From NCBI GenBank assembly GCA_036497285.1, contig DASXJR010000071.1:1-30749 (forward strand): 30,749 nt of DNA, given 5' to 3'. Below are positions 29,473 through 30,749 of this stretch, in pieces; the stretch's first letter is position 1, and every line of letters begins with the position of its first letter. Below the pieces are notes generated by a model. It searched no databases, was not told the origin of the DNA, and saw only the letters and a list, made by a program, of their open reading frames with translations. Origin of the DNA: RYN-133 sp036497285 (GTDB taxonomy: Bacteria > Actinomycetota > Actinomycetes > Mycobacteriales > Jatrophihabitantaceae). A program made the translations under genes and the position numbers.

Positions 29473-30749
29473 GTGACCGCTGAGCAGCCCACACAGCATC
29501 GCAAGCCACACAGCTCGATCGTCACCGACGGCGTCGAGCGCGCCGCCGCCCGGGGCATGTTGCGTGCCGTAGGCATGGGTGACGACGACTGGCGCAAGCC
29601 GCAGATCGGTGTCGCGAGCAGCTGGAACGAGATCACCCCGTGCAACCTGTCGCTCGACCGGCTCGCCAAGCGGGCCAAGGAGGGCGTGCGCGGCGCGGAC
29701 GGTTTCCCGCTCGAGTTCGGCACGATCTCGGTGTCCGACGGCATCTCGATGGGCCACAGCGGCATGCACTACTCGCTGGTGTCGCGCGAGGTGATCGCCG
29801 ACTCGGTCGAGACGGTGTTCCGGGCCGAGCAGCTCGACGGCGCAGTGCTGCTCGCGGGCTGTGACAAGTCGCTGCCGGGCATGCTGATGGCGGCCGCTCG
29901 ACTCGACGTCGCCGCGGTCTTCCTCTACGCCGGGTCGACGCTGCCGGGGCACTACCAGGGCAGGGACGTGACGATCATCGACGCCTTCGAGGCGGTCGGT
30001 GCGTGCCTCGCCGGCCGGATGACCCGCGAGGAGGTCACCGAGATCGAGAAGGCGATCTGCCCGGGGGAGGGCGCCTGCGGTGGCATGTACACCGCGAACA
30101 CGATGGCCAGCGCCGCGGAAGGCCTGGGGATGTCGTTGCCCGGCAGCGCCGCGCCGCCCGCCCCTGACTCGCGCCGTGACCACTACGCGGAGCGGTCCGG
30201 CGAAGCCGTGGTCGCGCTCGTCGACGCCGGCATCACCGCGCGCCGCATCCTCACCCGCGAGGCGTTCGAGAACGCGATCACGCTCGTCATGGCGCTCGCT
30301 GGGTCGACCAACGCGGTGCTGCATCTGCTCGCGATCGCGCACGAGGCCAAGGTCGAGCTCACCCTCGACGACTTCAACCGGATCGGTGACAAGGTGCCGC
30401 ACCTTGCCGACGTGAAGCCGTTCGGCCGCTACGTCATGACCGACATCGACCGGATCGGCGGCGTGCCGGTGGTGATGAAGGCACTGCTCGACGCGGGACT
30501 GCTGCACGGCGACGCCCTGACCGTCACCGGCAGGACGATGGCCGAGAACCTCGCTGCGATCGCTCCGCCGGACCCGGACGGCAAGATCATCCGCGCGATG
30601 TCCGACCCCATCCACAAGACCGGCGGCCTGACGATCCTGCGTGGCTCGCTCGCCCCGGACGGTGCGGTCGTCAAGAGCGCGGGATTCGACGCGGAGACGT
30701 TCGAGGGCACCGCTCGGGTCTTCGACCGCGAGCAGGCCGCGATGGACGC
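29473..30749 (+). CDS. ilvD: Dihydroxy-acid dehydratase (3' end outside the window)
   Basis: IlvD dehydrates 2,3-dihydroxy acids to 2-oxo acids in valine, leucine and isoleucine synthesis and needs an Fe-S cluster. The first 425 residues are present and the gene runs off the window edge with no frameshift. Key blocks are TPCNLSL (Cys57), LLAGCDKSLPGML (Cys130) and CPGEGACGGMYTANTM (Cys202). These three cysteines match the cluster ligands described for family members. ALAGSTNAVLHLLAIA and DVKPFGRYVMTD are also characteristic. The GTG start lies 6 nt after TAGGCT and gives the expected short N-terminus before SSIVTDGVERAAARGMLRA. No T-box, attenuator or leader peptide precedes it, so control must lie at the promoter. 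Confidence 0.95.
   Translation, partial: MTAEQPTQHRKPHSSIVTDGVERAAARGMLRAVGMGDDDWRKPQIGVASSWNEITPCNLSLDRLAKRAKEGVRGADGFPLEFGTISVSDGISMGHSGMHYSLVSREVIADSVETVFRAEQLDGAVLLAGCDKSLPGMLMAAARLDVAAVFLYAGSTLPGHYQGRDVTIIDAFEAVGACLAGRMTREEVTEIEKAICPGEGACGGMYTANTMASAAEGLGMSLPGSAAPPAPDSRRDHYAERSGEAVVALVDAGITARRILTREAFENAITLVMALAGSTNAVLHLLAIAHEAKVELTLDDFNRIGDKVPHLADVKPFGRYVMTDIDRIGGVPVVMKALLDAGLLHGDALTVTGRTMAENLAAIAPPDPDGKIIRAMSDPIHKTGGLTILRGSLAPDGAVVKSAGFDAETFEGTARVFDREQAAMD

Overview
The window is a stretch of high-GC, densely coded chromosome with frequent GTG starts and many 1-4 nt stop/start overlaps. Protein content and gene order both indicate an actinobacterium. From memory, the order etfB-etfA, iscS-like, mnmA, MetE-like (Rv3015c type), ligA, ACT protein (Rv3013 type), gatC-gatA-gatB, lppZ-like and cfp6-like follows the Rv3029c-Rv3004 region of Mycobacterium tuberculosis. 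Here there is no pfkA between gatA and gatB, and extra genes are inserted. No tRNA, rRNA, insertion sequence, phage gene or CRISPR array was seen, and no gene-free stretch exceeds 300 bp.

Layout. 1-1837: electron transfer flavoprotein beta and alpha, followed by a nested inverted repeat. 1978-4281: a 14-TM DHA2-type exporter behind a SoxR/MerR-like promoter, coupled to a luciferase-like (probably F420) oxidoreductase. 4307-7641: cysteine desulfurase, the tRNA thiolase MnmA, and a core methionine-synthase-like zinc protein. 7682-9790: NAD+-dependent DNA ligase. 9914-10747: PAP2 membrane protein. 10768-16287 (minus strand): a six-gene operon with a two-component system, a ferric-reductase-like di-heme flavocytochrome, an FMN_bind protein with a flavinylation motif, its ApbE FMN transferase and a DUF5666-like anchored protein. 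16408-17952 (minus): an SDR and an ACT-domain protein. 18022-21310: gatCAB. 21314-23818: a DUF2332 protein, an anchored beta-propeller and an unknown one-TM protein. 23945-25285: cytochrome P450. 25287-27939 (minus): lipoprotein sugar-dehydrogenase-like, leaderless-secretion BtuF-like and FhuF-like genes in one overlapping operon. 28014-28922: D-2-hydroxyacid dehydrogenase. 28982-29443 (minus): PH-domain membrane protein. 29473-end: dihydroxy-acid dehydratase, cut by the window edge.

The most interesting block is the minus-strand operon at 10768-16287. It looks like a self-contained, sensor-controlled route that moves electrons from cytosolic NAD(P)H across the membrane to an exported, covalently flavinylated protein. 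It lies, with PAP2 and SDR genes, between ligA and the ACT gene, which I recall as adjacent in mycobacteria.

A second theme is transcription. Many first-in-operon genes have a -10-like hexamer ending 6-8 nt before the start codon, which predicts leaderless mRNAs, while several downstream genes have Shine-Dalgarno sequences or stop/start overlaps. This rule was used to choose several starts.
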